From NCBI RefSeq assembly GCF_018777395.1, contig NZ_JAFJYC010000001.1, positions 2,542,001 to 2,606,000 on the forward strand: DNA of 64,000 bases, read 5' to 3'. The position numbers were made by a program, and so were the translations under genes. This DNA comes from Candidatus Sodalis endolongispinus (lineage in GTDB: Bacteria > Pseudomonadota > Gammaproteobacteria > Enterobacterales > Enterobacteriaceae). The notes beneath the pieces were generated by a model. It saw nothing but the letters and a program-made list of their open reading frames with translations, made no database searches and was not told where the DNA came from. Positions 1 through 10,729 of this stretch are shown piece by piece (positions within the stretch are counted from its first letter, which is position 1; every line of letters begins with the position of its first letter).

Positions 1-663
1 TTTATTGCGTGCATCAGCGCGGTCATACCGCAATTATCCGCGGCGTTGATGTCAAGATTGGCGAAGGCCAATAGGGCGCGGGCGATAGGCATATTGCCAG
101 TCTGCGCCGCCATGATAAGCGGAGTGGCATCGCGCAGATCGCGGATGTTGACGTCAATACCGGTGGAGTGCAGCAGAAGTGAGGCAATATCGCTCCGATC
201 CTGGCTAACGGCCAAGAGTAAGGCTGAGACCCCATGATGATCGTCGGCATTGATGTCGATATCCGGCACCGTCAGCAGCTGACGGACATGGTCAGGTAAG
301 CCGTGCTGTACCGCATTAAGCAAAGCGAAACACCCCTCATGATTAAGGGCATTAACGTTTATGCCGGGCTGCGTCACCCGCGCACTGAGCAGAGCGCTGT
401 CGCGGTGTCCCGCAGCGATAAGCGTGGCGGTATTGCCGTGGAAATCTACCGCGCCGGTATCGACCCCGGTGACCGTCAGCAGAGCGCCAAGCAGATCGGC
501 ACGCCCGGCTTGTACCGCGAACAGCGGCAGGCTAACGGCTTCCTCGAAGCCGGCGATAGAGCCGGCATGGGTGCTGAAAAATTGCACGGCCGGGACGTTG
601 CCGGCGCGGGCGGCCACCACCAGTTGCGCCGCCTGGGCGTTGGGCGCTGAATTGCTTCAAAAT

Positions 664-765
664 GCGCACCGCTTCCTGCCGGTAGCGATCGCTGAGCTGC
701 GCGATGGCAGCCAGGCTGGTCAATTCCAGCTGACGAAGAATATTCTCGACCACCTCGTCTGGTAA
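664..765 (-). other. F-box-like motif inside the broken ankyrin/toxin gene
   Basis: On the minus strand this stretch reads LPDEVVENILRQLELTSL, continuing AAIAQLSDRYRQEA. It matches the F-box pattern: LPxE start, hydrophobic I/L spacing, a second Leu-rich helix, and the position usually holding a V-S/C-K/R-W-like helix. It lies just before the ankyrin repeats, separated from them by a frameshift near 645. F-box proteins dock to Skp1 in eukaryotic SCF ubiquitin ligases; pairing with ankyrin repeats is known from poxvirus and intracellular-bacterial effectors. The identification is by eye. Confidence 0.5.
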
Positions 766-3426
766 ACCATCAAGGGATTGCGTCTGCGTTGCCGCATTTG
801 CAGCCCACTTGCGTGCCGCCACCTTGGAGCCTTTCCCCCCCAGCCCTTGGGTACGAATATTGCGCAGGTGAACGACCAGTTTTTTTGGGACTTCTTGCAG
901 TACGCCTTCGGGACTGAGGGTATATTTAATACCGCTGACATCGCCGCTGTAGGGATTGAGGCGCACAAAAATGGTAGGTGTTCCCTCCCAGCGTGACCAG
1001 GGGAACTTCGCGGTCTAGCCCGGGTAGCCGTCCGGTACGGTAGACCGGTGCGACGGGCGGCATCGCCGTCAAAAGCCGCGCGTCAAAACGGCGTATCACA
1101 TTGCCAATCGATGGCAGAGCCGGCTGCAGGAAACGTGCGAAGTCGATGAGCCGCGCTGCGCCGGCTCGACCAATATAGCCGGCCAATTCAAAGCCGGGAT
1201 CAAGGCTGCGCAGGGACGCGATGCCTAGAGCAGCAAACGCTCGCGGCGTTAATTGCCGCGCCGCGGGCAACATGCCGTGGCGCACGAATACCGCGCCGCC
1301 CTGTTTCAGCGCCGCCGTAAGCAGTTGTTCGCAGGCCATGACCTTGACCGCACGGCGAACAAGCCTCCCCGGCCCAGCGCGGCGCCGAAACGCAGGATTA
1401 TCGCCGATGACCGGGATTAACGATAGGGCGTCAAAGGCGCAGGGCTGCAGCGCGTTAGCCGACTCGCCGCGGCGCAGCAGGCGTATGCAGTCGTAGAAGG
1501 GTACCAGCGAGAGCAAAAAGTCCAGCGCCTTATCGCGAAAGGTGACGTCATAACCTTGCTGACTACAGTTAAGTGCGAAACTGCGCCTGATGGTGGCTGG
1601 CCAGGGACATCGCCAACGCTGCCAGCGGCGCGCCGGGGTGCTTCAGAGTCACTTCCTGCAGATGTAGTTTCAAATCGTAGCGCTTATCGGGGTAATGCCG
1701 TGGCGCGGGAAACAGGGATTGGTAACGGCTGTTGTCGCGATCCACTCGCGCCAAAAGATATTTGCCTTGCTGAAGCTGGAGCGCATAAATGCGCTCGTCT
1801 TGCTGCTGGCGCGCGACCAGCAATTCCACCCCGGGAAGAAGCTCCAGCACCAGGTCCAGCACCGATTGCCCGCTGAAATGCAGACCGCTTAGCTCGAAGG
1901 CAGAAAACGCGGCCACCGGCGAGCGCTCCGCTCGCGCGAAAATGACCTGCGCCTGGCGGATAAAATCGCGCTCAACCTCGTCCATTCGGGCGAAAGTGTC
2001 GCTCAATATGAGCATTTCAACGGTAGCGTATTGTCGAGCCAATGCGGCGTTTTGTCGTTCAAACCGCTCATCGATGTCGGGCAGCTAGGCTAAATCTTGC
2101 CGCTCGCTCGACAGACAGGCACCGGACCAGGAGCCATGGGCGTTGAGGTAGTTTTCGGTGTCGGCCTGTAACGCTGCCGCCGCGTCGGCGCCAGCCAGCT
2201 CGGGGCAACGCTCGATAAGCGCCTCTTGCGCCAGCCGGAGGCGGCTGCGCCAGGCGTCCAACGCCAGACCGAACTGACGCACGGGATCGTTAGCCAGCAT
2301 GTCGGCATCCACATCAAGCATAAAGCGTTATAAGGCGCGCGAGCGCAGTTCCTCTTCCGGGTAAGCGGCCTCGGGAGAGTGATAGCGATAACGCAACAGT
2401 GCGGGAAGCTGAAACAGTTCAAGATATTCCGGCAATAGCGCGCGGGTCGATAGCGCCAGCGCCAGCGAGAAACCGAGATCGATGGCTTCATCTACCGACA
2501 GGGCGGGGAGGGGGACGTGCTCTCCTTGAGTAACACCGGCCACTGCTGCCAGGCGTAACCCCGCATGGGCATAGCCCCAACGCAGATTCAGAACGGAGAG
2601 AGCGCTCCAGCGGCGATCTCGTGGCCAACTTACCAACGCTGGCGCCAGCGTGCCCGCTACCCCCTCCAGCAAGTATTTACGCGTCGGGTAATTCAACGTG
2701 CCGCCCTGGGTGTCGTGTTGGTGCAACAACTGATGTAGCCGGTGACGCAACTGCCAGACCAGAATGGCGTGCGGCGATGGTCGGCGTCCAGCGTCCGCCA
2801 CCTGGTCTGCCAGCAGTGCCTCGAAGGTCTGATTGAAAAGTACGTCCGTCAACCAGCCGTCGAACAGCTGTCGTTGCGTCTCGGGGCTGAGACATTCCTC
2901 GGGATTGGCGCCGTAGAGGCCAGCCGGGCGCAATAGCTCTTGCACCAGTTGCGTCAGGTGCGCCGGTCGGCGGGCAAATTTTACTACATGATTAATCCGT
3001 TGACGAAGCGATAACACGTCTTCGTCCTGCGGTTCAAGCCGGCGATGCTGCAGCAGTAGGGTGAAGATGGCACGTGTTTGCGCCTCACGCAGCGTGGAAG
3101 TCAATGCAAGCGTGCCGGTCGCGGATGGCGAGACCACGGTGGCGGGCGTCCGGCCACGGCCAGCGAAGGACTGCGCTGCAAAGCCGATTTGCGCCGGGGG
3201 GGTGGGCGATGGCGCAGAACCGATATTGTCCAGTGGCGGCAAGACGGTGAGTGAACCTTCATCGCGCGGGCCCACCACCAGCGACAGCGCCTGCGCGCCG
3301 TTTCTTGGCGCCGCCAGGGGCTGAGGCTCCGCTTGCCTGACTTGGGACGGCGTCCTTTCAGGCGCCGCCGGCGATAGGGGCAATAAGGCGAATTCATCGC
3401 TATTGGGCAGCGTCGCGCTTAAGGGA

Positions 3427-3560
3427 GACGCAGCGCTGGAAGACGACGTTACGCTTGAGGGAGACGCAGCGCCGGGAGGCGACGTTACGCTTGAGTGAGA
3501 CGCAGCGCCGGAAGGCGACGTTAGGCTTAAGGGAGACGCAGCGCTGGAAGGCGACGCCGT
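3427..3560 (-). repeat. 36-bp tandem repeat encoding 12-residue Ser/Pro/Ala units
   Basis: Three full 36-bp units (3427-3462, 3463-3498, 3499-3534) and a partial fourth run in frame. They encode variants of AASPLSLTSPSG and AASPSSVTSPPG. They form part of the low-complexity linker after the putative signal peptide of the broken ankyrin/toxin gene. Units differ by a few substitutions, so the array is not a recent perfect duplication. Confidence 0.85.
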
Positions 3561-4025
3561 ACGAGAAGGCGGTCCGGCTGGATGGGCTAACGCGTGTGGT
3601 CTCGTGACAGGCGTGTCTATGTCTCGTGTCGTGGATGTCGTCGCTTCTGGGCGATGAAACTGCGCTACGCCGGGCGGGCCAGGTGTCAGCGATCTCACCC
3701 GCCAGAGGGACGATCCCCTGTTAAGCACCGTCCCCTTGCTAAAGGTTGCGGTGTTCGCCGGCGGATCCCGTCTGGGCGCCTTCAGCGGCACGGGGCGGCG
3801 ACCGAGAGCTGGTACCGGTTGTAGCTGCACAGAGAGAAGCGCTAGAATAAAAATATTCGCCATGGCTTGATGATAGCCACTGTGTTTATCGTAGTTAGCC
3901 GCTTTGCCTGCCGTTGACCATGGTGGCCCGCGCTGGCGTTTGACGTTTTTCGGCAACGGACTTGTTTGCAAATCATTATAATATCGTCCAATACATTTAC
4001 GATGACGGTAAATACCGGTCGGCAT

Positions 4026-5143
4026 ATACGATCTCCAGAATATTAACTGTTATGGAGAAAAAACGTTAAGCATTATAACTGGAACGGTTAAATTCATTAA
4101 TTACGCCTCGGTGCGCGTTTAAGGTGACCAAAAACGTGTTGTGTACATTGCTAACAACTGTCGTTGTCGGTGGCATGGTGCCGGTGTGTAGACGCTGTCG
4201 AACGTAACGTGCGGTAGTGTGTGGTAAGACAAGGGGCCGCCTGATCGGTTATTTTGATTGTTGCTAACAATGATTTGTTATTAAGTGCAGCAGGGATGTT
4301 TTTACACGGTTTTTCGTCCTGAAACGCATTAGCGAAATTAACGAAATACCTTTGACATTAATGTGGTTATAACGAGCTTTGTCAATAATAAATCGAATTT
4401 TTATGGCATTAATCGATTCGTTTAGCATTAAGTCTGTGGCAACTGCGGGCGAATAAAAAAGGCGATCATTATTAAAGCTCAGTTAAAACGCGGGCGCAAG
4501 GCTAGGCAGAGGTAGCGCTGGACTAGAGGGCAATGCGTATTGCGCAGAAGCCGTCCGTGGTCTCTGGGTCATGACGCCCGCCCGGCCCGCCAGGCTGTTA
4601 CCGATATCTTGACGGAGGATGTTCTGACTCTGCCACTCCCCGACAAAATCGAACGGCGAATGCTGCATCAAAATAATTTACAGCCGCATAAGTTGCCTCG
4701 CCGCGGACTTAGGCTGTGTATGACTTATCGCCAGCCGCTGAGAATGAAAATATCATTTTCTGTGGGTTTATTTCTCTCTGCCCTGCCATGGCTGTCAATA
4801 CGGGTGTCGATCTGTTACGAAGGCTGTAGAAGTTTTTTCTAATTTAGCATGATGGAATGATTAAAATGTTAAAGCCAATGAGTTTGTTAAATCAAAGTGG
4901 GCCAGTATTCAACTTTTAATGTCTTTTATTGCTCGCCGTGTTTTATAATTCGCCCTCAATTACTCGCTATTATTACCGCAGTATATTGTCTCTTGTGTTG
5001 CGTTATTTCTCGGATTTCGACCAGGGGTTCTCTTGGAAAAATGTTAATGCATTGCGATGAGAGATATTTGGGATATAGTCCCTGACTGTTAGCCCATTCG
5101 ATAGTTTAAAGATTATGATGAACCCTTAAATTAAAGAAGAGAT
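4026..5143. promoter_or_regulatory. AT-rich divergent intergenic region between the two ankyrin genes
   Basis: About 1.1 kb, markedly richer in A and T than the rest of the window, especially 4050-4460 and 4830-5140. It must contain the divergent promoters of both ankyrin-repeat genes. No convincing gene is seen. An open frame at 4540-4842 (+) ends in a basic stretch plus a hydrophobic run starting MKISFSVGLFLSALPWLS. This recalls the leader layout of the flanking proteins and may be a remnant, but nothing else supports it. AT-rich spacers around transferred virulence-type genes are often silenced by H-NS-like proteins; that is inference here. Confidence 0.5.
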
Positions 5144-6832
5144 GTGATGATTGCAGAATTATCGTCCTACCGTCGCCAGATTGGCAGCCACCATAACCGC
5201 CAATTACAACCGGACAATGCGTATCGCGCTCCCTTGTCGAGAAATGACCAAAATAATGCCCGCACTGTGCCATCGCGGTATATGCCGCTATTTATAACAG
5301 GCTTGCTACTCACCAGCCAAATAACCCAAGCGCTTGCAGTACCTCTAGGCGTTTCGCGGGGGCCGCATGGCACGCCATCACGCGGTGCTGGCGCGTTGCG
5401 CACCGTCAGACAGACATGCACAGCACCTCCCCCGAGCGAAAGTTTCGCGCCGGCGGCTCACGCCCCGGGCGCGGGACGCACGCCATGGCAACCCGTATTT
5501 CCCCGCCAGTCAGACGGAGATAACGTGCTTACCATTCTCCCACGCCCGGACGAAGCGCAAGCGCCGCCGGCACGCGCCGCTGCACGTAAAAAACGCCTTT
5601 CATCAAAACACCCTGAGTCGGTCTATTTTCCTGGTTGTAAACCTCTATCAGAACGCCTAAATCTAACCCTACCCGCGTCGCAATGCAGGCCCGTCACCGC
5701 GTCGCGTTGTCGGCCCCGGCCCCTGGGCGCGGCAGTGGCCTCCCCCGCGAGGTTACCTTTCTCGCGCGCGCAAGCCGCCAAGGAGGGGGATGTCGATTGC
5801 GTTGATGACTGCTTACGCGCGGGTAGCGCCGTCGACCAACCTGATGAAAATAATTATACGCCGCTGCAGTTGGCCATAAAAAATGGCCACCTCGCCGTGG
5901 TGGAGCGCTTACTGAACCATAACGCCAGCCTTTCGGTTGTCACGGCGGACAGGAACGCCACCGTGCTGCATTTGGCCGCACACGCCGGGTGCCCCGAGGT
6001 GTTGACACGGCTGGCCGATGTTGCCAAGGACTATATCAATCAGAAGGATAGCTGTGGTTGGACCCCATTGATGATTGCCACGCAGTGGCCCGACCCCACA
6101 CTGTGCTCAACCCTGCTTGAGGTGAAGGGAATCAATGTCAACCTCACCAATACTTATCATCAAAGCGCCCTGTGGTTAGCAACCGCCCATGGCAGCAAAA
6201 AGGTCTTTGATCGGCTGCTTCAATGCCAGGAGGTTGACGTTAATCTTGCCGATATCTATGACAATACTCCGCTGATGGAGGTGGTCAGAAATGGTACAAA
6301 TTACCGCCTAAACCAACTTCTTAACAACACAAGGATAAATATTAACCGGCAAGATAATCAACACAAGACTGCGCTAATGCTGGCGATTGAAAAGAACAAG
6401 CCCCGGATGTTTGATTCATTACTTGCGGCTGACGGGCAAGACACCAGCCTCCCGGGGTGGTCTGGCGAAACGGCGCTGCATATGGCGGTGAAATCGGGCA
6501 ATTTAAGCTACGTTCAGAAACTCATGGCCAAAAGCACTGACGAGATTAACGCGACGGATTATGAGGACAACACCCCGCTGCATATGGCGGCCTGTGCTGG
6601 CTACCAGGCCATCGTCGAGCAATTGCTTACGGCAGAGGGTATCAACGTCACGCTTAAAAACCGTGACGGGGAAGATGCCCAACGTTGCGCCGTTTCTCGA
6701 GGTCATATCAACACAACTTTGGTGATAGACAACTATATGATTAAACATAATATCAGCTCCATCGACGACGGGGAGGCCGGCGATGAGATCGCCATAGATT
6801 GGCGTGGGGCGACCCCGGCGCCATTGACGTAA
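5144..6832 (+). CDS. Secreted ankyrin-repeat protein
   Basis: An intact 562-residue reading frame. Residues 1-46 form a hydrophilic leader, residues 47-66 (MPLFITGLLLTSQITQALA) a hydrophobic segment ending in an ALA motif typical of signal-peptidase cleavage. A Pro/Arg/Ala-rich low-complexity region runs to about 225. Residues 230-530 hold about nine ankyrin-type repeats, with TPLQLAIKNGH, ATVLHLAAHAG, TPLMIATQ, TALMLAIEKNK, TALHMAVKSG and TPLHMAACAGY motifs. The last ~30 residues are acidic. Ankyrin repeats bind proteins, and secreted bacterial versions are often host-directed effectors; the partner cannot be deduced. The start has an AAGAAGAG-like ribosome site just upstream. It is divergent from a larger broken paralogue-like gene with the same leader-plus-hydrophobic layout. 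Confidence 0.85.
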   Translation: MMIAELSSYRRQIGSHHNRQLQPDNAYRAPLSRNDQNNARTVPSRYMPLFITGLLLTSQITQALAVPLGVSRGPHGTPSRGAGALRTVRQTCTAPPPSESFAPAAHAPGAGRTPWQPVFPRQSDGDNVLTILPRPDEAQAPPARAAARKKRLSSKHPESVYFPGCKPLSERLNLTLPASQCRPVTASRCRPRPLGAAVASPARLPFSRAQAAKEGDVDCVDDCLRAGSAVDQPDENNYTPLQLAIKNGHLAVVERLLNHNASLSVVTADRNATVLHLAAHAGCPEVLTRLADVAKDYINQKDSCGWTPLMIATQWPDPTLCSTLLEVKGINVNLTNTYHQSALWLATAHGSKKVFDRLLQCQEVDVNLADIYDNTPLMEVVRNGTNYRLNQLLNNTRININRQDNQHKTALMLAIEKNKPRMFDSLLAADGQDTSLPGWSGETALHMAVKSGNLSYVQKLMAKSTDEINATDYEDNTPLHMAACAGYQAIVEQLLTAEGINVTLKNRDGEDAQRCAVSRGHINTTLVIDNYMIKHNISSIDDGEAGDEIAIDWRGATPAPLT

Positions 6833-7040
6833 GGCGCCCGCCATGTGCCGGCAACCTGCGCCATACCGAGAGCGGCCCCTGATGTGCTGTTGTGCCGGCA
6901 AATGACGCGAACCAAGGAAACCCTGTCCAGTGAATGCGGTTTTGGCTGCGCGAGAAAGCCTTTTTAATCGGAACCTTAGCAATGCAGGCGTAACGGTGTA
7001 GTGGATACTTGACGCAACTAAATAAGGGGATAAGACACAA

Positions 7041-7070
7041 AACGCCGGAACCCGAGGGTCGCCGGCGTAA
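7041..7070 (-). terminator. Terminator of talA-tktB
   Basis: On the minus strand, just past the tktB stop, ACGCCGG and CCGGCGT arms enclose a second small ACCC/GGGT stem and are followed by TTTTGTGTCTT. The T tract is short but the position fits a factor-independent terminator. Confidence 0.6.
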
Positions 7071-7084
7071 GATGTGGCGAGGAC

Positions 7085-9079
7085 TTATTTCAGCAGCGAA
7101 CGCGCTTTATTCAGTACGTTCTCTTTGGTGAAGCCGAACACCTTGAACAATTCCTCTGCCGGTGCCGATTCACCGAAGGTGGTCATGCCGACAATCTGCC
7201 CGTTCAGACCAACATACTTGTACCAATAGTCGGCGATACCGGCCTCTATAGCGACACGCGCCGTAACCGCTTTCGGCAATACCGACTCGCGATAGGCCTC
7301 GTCCTGCAAATCGAAGACGTCGGTGGAGGGGAGCGATACCACGCGCACCTTGCGCCCTTCATCCTTCAACTGCTGATAAGCGGCCACCGCCAGCTCCACT
7401 TCCGAACCGGTCGCGATGAAGATCAGTTCCGGCTGTCCTTCGCAATCTTTCAACACATAGCCGCCGCGGGCGATATCCGTCAGCTGCTGCGTCGTGCGAT
7501 CCTGCTGCGCGAGATTCTGACGCGACAAAATAAGCGCGGTAGGACCGTCGTGGCGCTCGATGGCTTTCTTCCAGGCAACCGCCGTTTCCACCTGATCACA
7601 GGGACGCCAATTGCTCATGTTCGGCGTCATGCGCAGGCTGGCCAACTGCTCGACCGGCTGATGGGTCGGGCCGTCTTCACCCAGGCCGATAGAATCATGG
7701 GTATAAACCATGATGTGGCGCGCTTTCATAAGCGCCGCCATGCGCACCGCATTACGAGCGTATTCGACAAACATCAGGAAGGTGGCGGTATAGGGCACAA
7801 AACCACCGTGGTGGGCGATACCGTTACCGATAGCCGTCATGCCGAATTCGCGCACGCCGTAGTGGATATAATTACCGGCAGGATCGTCGGCAATCGAGGC
7901 GGATTGCGACCAGATGGTCAAATTACTGGGCGCCAGATCCGCCGAGCCGCCCAGGAATTCCGGCAGCATGGGGCCAAAGGCTTCCAGTGCGTTTTGTGAG
8001 GCTTTACGGCTGGCAATCTTCGCCGGCTTGGCCTGCAGCTGTTCAATGATTTTCTGGCTTTCCGCCTGCCAATTCGCCGGCAGCTCACCGTTCATACGGC
8101 GTTTGAACTCGCGCGCCAGTTCGGGGAACGCTTTTTCATAGGCGGCGAATTTATCATTCCAAGCCGCTTCTCTCTGCTTGCCCGCCTCTTTCGCGTCCCA
8201 GCCTTGGTAAATTTCCGCCGGGATGACAAAAGGCGGCTCGTTCCAGCCCAGCACTTTGCGCGTAGCGGCGATTTCGTCGTCTCCTAAAGGTGCGCCGTGG
8301 GCACCGTGGGTGCCGGCTTTGGTCGGCGCGCCGAAGGCGATGACGTTTTTACACATCAGCAGCGATGGTTTATCGGTGACGGCGCGGGCGTTTTCGATGG
8401 CCGCCTTGACGGAATCGCTGTCGTGGCCGTCCACGCCGCGTACCACATGCCAGCTATAGGCTTCAAAACGGGCCGCGGTGTCATCGTTGAACCAGCCTTC
8501 AACGTCGCCGTCGATAGAGATGCCGTTATCGTCGTAAAACGCCAGCAGTTTGCCCAACTTCATGGTACCGGCCAGCGAGCAGACTTCATGGGAAATGCCT
8601 TCCATCATGCAGCCGTCGCCGAGGAAAACATAGGTATGGTGATCGACAATCTCATGGCCGGGACGGTTAAACTGCGCCGCCAGCGTGCGCTCGCCGATCG
8701 CCAGACCGACGGCGTTGGCAATCCCCTGGCCCAGCGGCCCGGTGGTGGTTTCCACGCCATCGGTATAACCGTATTCAGGGTGCCCCGGGGTTTTGGAATG
8801 CAGCTGCCGGAAGTTTTTCAATTCTTCCATCGGCAGATTGTAACCGGTGAGATGCAACAGGCTGTAGAGCAGCATTGAGCCGTGGCCGTTGGACAGAATA
8901 AAACGGTCGCGATCGGCCCATTTCGGGTTGGACGGATTGTGGTTCATGTAATCGCGCCACAGGACTTCGGCGATATCCGCCATGCCCATCGGCGCGCCGG
9001 GGTGGCCGGAATTGGCTTTTTGCACGGCATCCATGCTTAACGCACGGATAGCGTTGGCAAGCGCTTTTCTTGATGTCAT
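7085..9079 (-). CDS. tktB: Transketolase
   Basis: Thiamine-diphosphate enzyme that moves two-carbon ketol units between sugar phosphates in the non-oxidative pentose phosphate pathway. The 664-residue product is nearly colinear with E. coli TktA/Tkt[10 protein letters not shown] near the N-terminus, the GDGCMMEG cofactor motif near residue 155, and the pyrimidine-domain and C-terminal domains complete. The start is placed at ATG 9079 ([15 protein letters not shown]), which has GGAG seven bases upstream and matches the family N-terminus; an in-frame ATG at 9091 gives a poorer fit. It lies 15 bp after talA and should be co-transcribed. The tktB symbol comes from the talA-tktB arrangement; the sequence alone does not separate it from tktA. 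Confidence 0.93.
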   Translation of the reverse strand: MTSRKALANAIRALSMDAVQKANSGHPGAPMGMADIAEVLWRDYMNHNPSNPKWADRDRFILSNGHGSMLLYSLLHLTGYNLPMEELKNFRQLHSKTPGHPEYGYTDGVETTTGPLGQGIANAVGLAIGERTLAAQFNRPGHEIVDHHTYVFLGDGCMMEGISHEVCSLAGTMKLGKLLAFYDDNGISIDGDVEGWFNDDTAARFEAYSWHVVRGVDGHDSDSVKAAIENARAVTDKPSLLMCKNVIAFGAPTKAGTHGAHGAPLGDDEIAATRKVLGWNEPPFVIPAEIYQGWDAKEAGKQREAAWNDKFAAYEKAFPELAREFKRRMNGELPANWQAESQKIIEQLQAKPAKIASRKASQNALEAFGPMLPEFLGGSADLAPSNLTIWSQSASIADDPAGNYIHYGVREFGMTAIGNGIAHHGGFVPYTATFLMFVEYARNAVRMAALMKARHIMVYTHDSIGLGEDGPTHQPVEQLASLRMTPNMSNWRPCDQVETAVAWKKAIERHDGPTALILSRQNLAQQDRTTQQLTDIARGGYVLKDCEGQPELIFIATGSEVELAVAAYQQLKDEGRKVRVVSLPSTDVFDLQDEAYRESVLPKAVTARVAIEAGIADYWYKYVGLNGQIVGMTTFGESAPAEELFKVFGFTKENVLNKARSLLK

Positions 9080-9094
9080 TAGATGCTCCAAAGG

Positions 9095-10045
9095 TTACAG
9101 TTTTGCCGACAGAAGATCTTCCAGGCTCTGTTTGTCAACCGCGAACTGGCGGATACCTTCGGCCAGTTTGTCCACGGCCATCGCATCCTGGTTATGTTCC
9201 CAACGGAATTCCGGTTCAGACAGCGGCGCCGGCTGATGAAAACCTTCGGTGGAGGGGGACAGTTTACGCTCAACGCGCGCGTCGGCTTTATGCAACTCTT
9301 CCAGCAGGGCGGGGGAGATGGTCAGGCGATCGCAGCCGGCCAGCGCCAGAATCTGTTCCACTTTACGGAAGCTGGCGCCCATGATGACGGTTTGATAACG
9401 GTGCTGTTTATAATAATCGTATATTTTGCGCACCGAGACCACACCCGGATCCTCGTCAACCACGTACGGATCGAGCGGTTTACGTTGGTTGTACCAGTCA
9501 TAAATGCGGCCGACGAACGGCGAAATCAGATACACGCCGGCTTCGGCGCAGGCGCGCGCCTGGGCGAAGGAGAATAGCAGCGTCAAGTTACAGTTAATCC
9601 CTTCTTTTTCCAGCTCTTCAGCGGCCTTGATCCCTTCCCAGGTGGAGGCCAGCTTGATAAGAATACGGGATTTATCGATCCCCTGTTCCTGATACAGGGC
9701 AACCAGTTTGCGGGCCTTGGCCACACACATGCCGCGATCGAAGGAGAGGCGCGCATCCACTTCGGTAGAGACACGTCCTGGTACGCTTTTGAGAATCTCC
9801 ACGCCGATATTGACCGCCAATTTGTCAGAGGCGTTGATAATCTGGGTTTCGCGGATGCCGCCCTGTTTGCGGGCATAGGCCAGCGCATCGTCAAACAGCG
9901 GTTGATAGGCGGTGAGGCTGGCGGCTTTCAGGATCAGGGACGGATTGGTGGTGGCATCTTGCGGCGTATAATGGCGGATGGACTCGATGTCTCCGCTGTC
10001 GGCCACGACGGTGGTAAATTGTTTCAGACCTTCCAACTGGTTCAT
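9095..10045 (-). CDS. talA: Transaldolase A
   Basis: Transfers a dihydroxyacetone unit between sedoheptulose-7-phosphate and glyceraldehyde-3-phosphate. The product (316 residues) begins [19 protein letters not shown], much closer to E. coli TalA than TalB. The Schiff-base lysine is in [12 protein letters not shown] and the substrate region [10 protein letters not shown] is present. The start at 10045 is chosen over the in-frame ATG 36 bases upstream because it matches the family and follows GGAGTAGAGAA. It is first in the talA-tktB operon; the promoter must lie in the ~220 bp before yaiI, where no site was assigned. Confidence 0.94.
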   Translation of the reverse strand: MNQLEGLKQFTTVVADSGDIESIRHYTPQDATTNPSLILKAASLTAYQPLFDDALAYARKQGGIRETQIINASDKLAVNIGVEILKSVPGRVSTEVDARLSFDRGMCVAKARKLVALYQEQGIDKSRILIKLASTWEGIKAAEELEKEGINCNLTLLFSFAQARACAEAGVYLISPFVGRIYDWYNQRKPLDPYVVDEDPGVVSVRKIYDYYKQHRYQTVIMGASFRKVEQILALAGCDRLTISPALLEELHKADARVERKLSPSTEGFHQPAPLSEPEFRWEHNQDAMAVDKLAEGIRQFAVDKQSLEDLLSAKL

Positions 10046-10269
10046 TTCTCTACTCCATGAATTGAATACTATCACCCGCATAAGTGACGGTTAACTTTAG
10101 GATAACACTGCATCAACAAGACGTAGAATGAAATACGCTTTTTCTGATTATTATGATGACTCTAATCGATGGCCGCGCAGAAGGCAGCGACCGGATAAGT
10201 CGGCGCTGTCGCGTAAGGTCAACAATCTACTTTATCTTCTCATAAATAATTGTGAAAGAGTGCTATATA

Positions 10270-10725
10270 TTAACGCCGCGCCTGAACCTGGTGCAGCCAT
10301 TTATCCAGCTGGCGCGCAAATTCCTGGCGCTCGCGCTGCCCGAGCGGCGGTGGACCCCCTGTTTGGATGCCGCTGCCGCGCAGGGTATCCATAAAATCGC
10401 GCAGGGTGAGTTTCTCGCGAATCGTGGCCTGCTGGTAAAGTTCGCCGCGCGGGTTAAGCGCCAGCGCCCCTTTTGCCAGCACTTCCGCCGCCAGCGGAAT
10501 GTCGGCGGTAATCACCAGATCGCCTGCGGCGGCGCGTTTGACGATTTCGTTGTCCGCCACGTCGAAACCGGCGGCCACGCGCAGCGTGCGGATAAAGCGA
10601 GATGGCGGCGCCGGCAGCGATTGATTGGCGACCAGCGTGGTCTGTATTTCATGCCGTACTGCGGCGCGAAACAAAATCTCTTTGATGACCCGCGGACAGG
10701 CATCGGCATCCACCCAGATTTCCAT
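10270..10725 (-). CDS. yaiI: UPF0178/DUF188 family protein YaiI
   Basis: A 151-residue protein of the YaiI/YqxD family, recognised by the N-terminal [11 protein letters not shown], the [11 protein letters not shown] segment and the [12 protein letters not shown] motif, which place it in a PIN-like acidic-residue fold. The biochemical role is unknown. The length equals that of E. coli YaiI. The stop lies about 220 bp upstream of talA on the same strand, and the start is only 4 bp past the hemF stop, so it is probably co-transcribed with hemF. Confidence 0.9.
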   Translation of the reverse strand: MEIWVDADACPRVIKEILFRAAVRHEIQTTLVANQSLPAPPSRFIRTLRVAAGFDVADNEIVKRAAAGDLVITADIPLAAEVLAKGALALNPRGELYQQATIREKLTLRDFMDTLRGSGIQTGGPPPLGQRERQEFARQLDKWLHQVQARR

Positions 10726-10729
10726 GCTG

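Larger units (their letters stand above)
1..4025 (-). pseudogene. Large toxin-like protein with F-box-like motif and ankyrin repeats, broken, runs off left edge
   Basis: A single coding track can be followed from 4025 to the window edge once five lesions are bridged: in-frame stops at about 2328 (TAA) and 2085 (TAG), and frameshifts near 1575, 975 and 645. The N-terminus has a roughly 54-residue basic leader and then a hydrophobic stretch beginning MANIFILALLSVQ (ATG at 3863, an alternative start), consistent with a signal peptide. A Ser/Pro-rich linker with 12-residue repeats follows, then a long helical region. The segment around 1500-1380 (LLSLVPFYDCIRLL, then ALSLIPVIG) resembles the pore/translocation part of dermonecrotic-toxin-like (DUF6543-type) proteins; this resemblance is from memory. 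At 664-765 lies LPDEVVENILRQL, which fits the F-box consensus. From about 640 to 1 come ankyrin repeats of the GIDVNIRDLRDATPLIMAA type. Family and function beyond these motifs are inferred. The lesions argue that no full-length product is made. Confidence 0.75.

Noticed and set aside
10128..10394. Open + strand frame of 88 codons between talA and yaiI
   Set aside because: It overlaps the conserved yaiI gene on the other strand, has no ribosome site and no recognisable domain.
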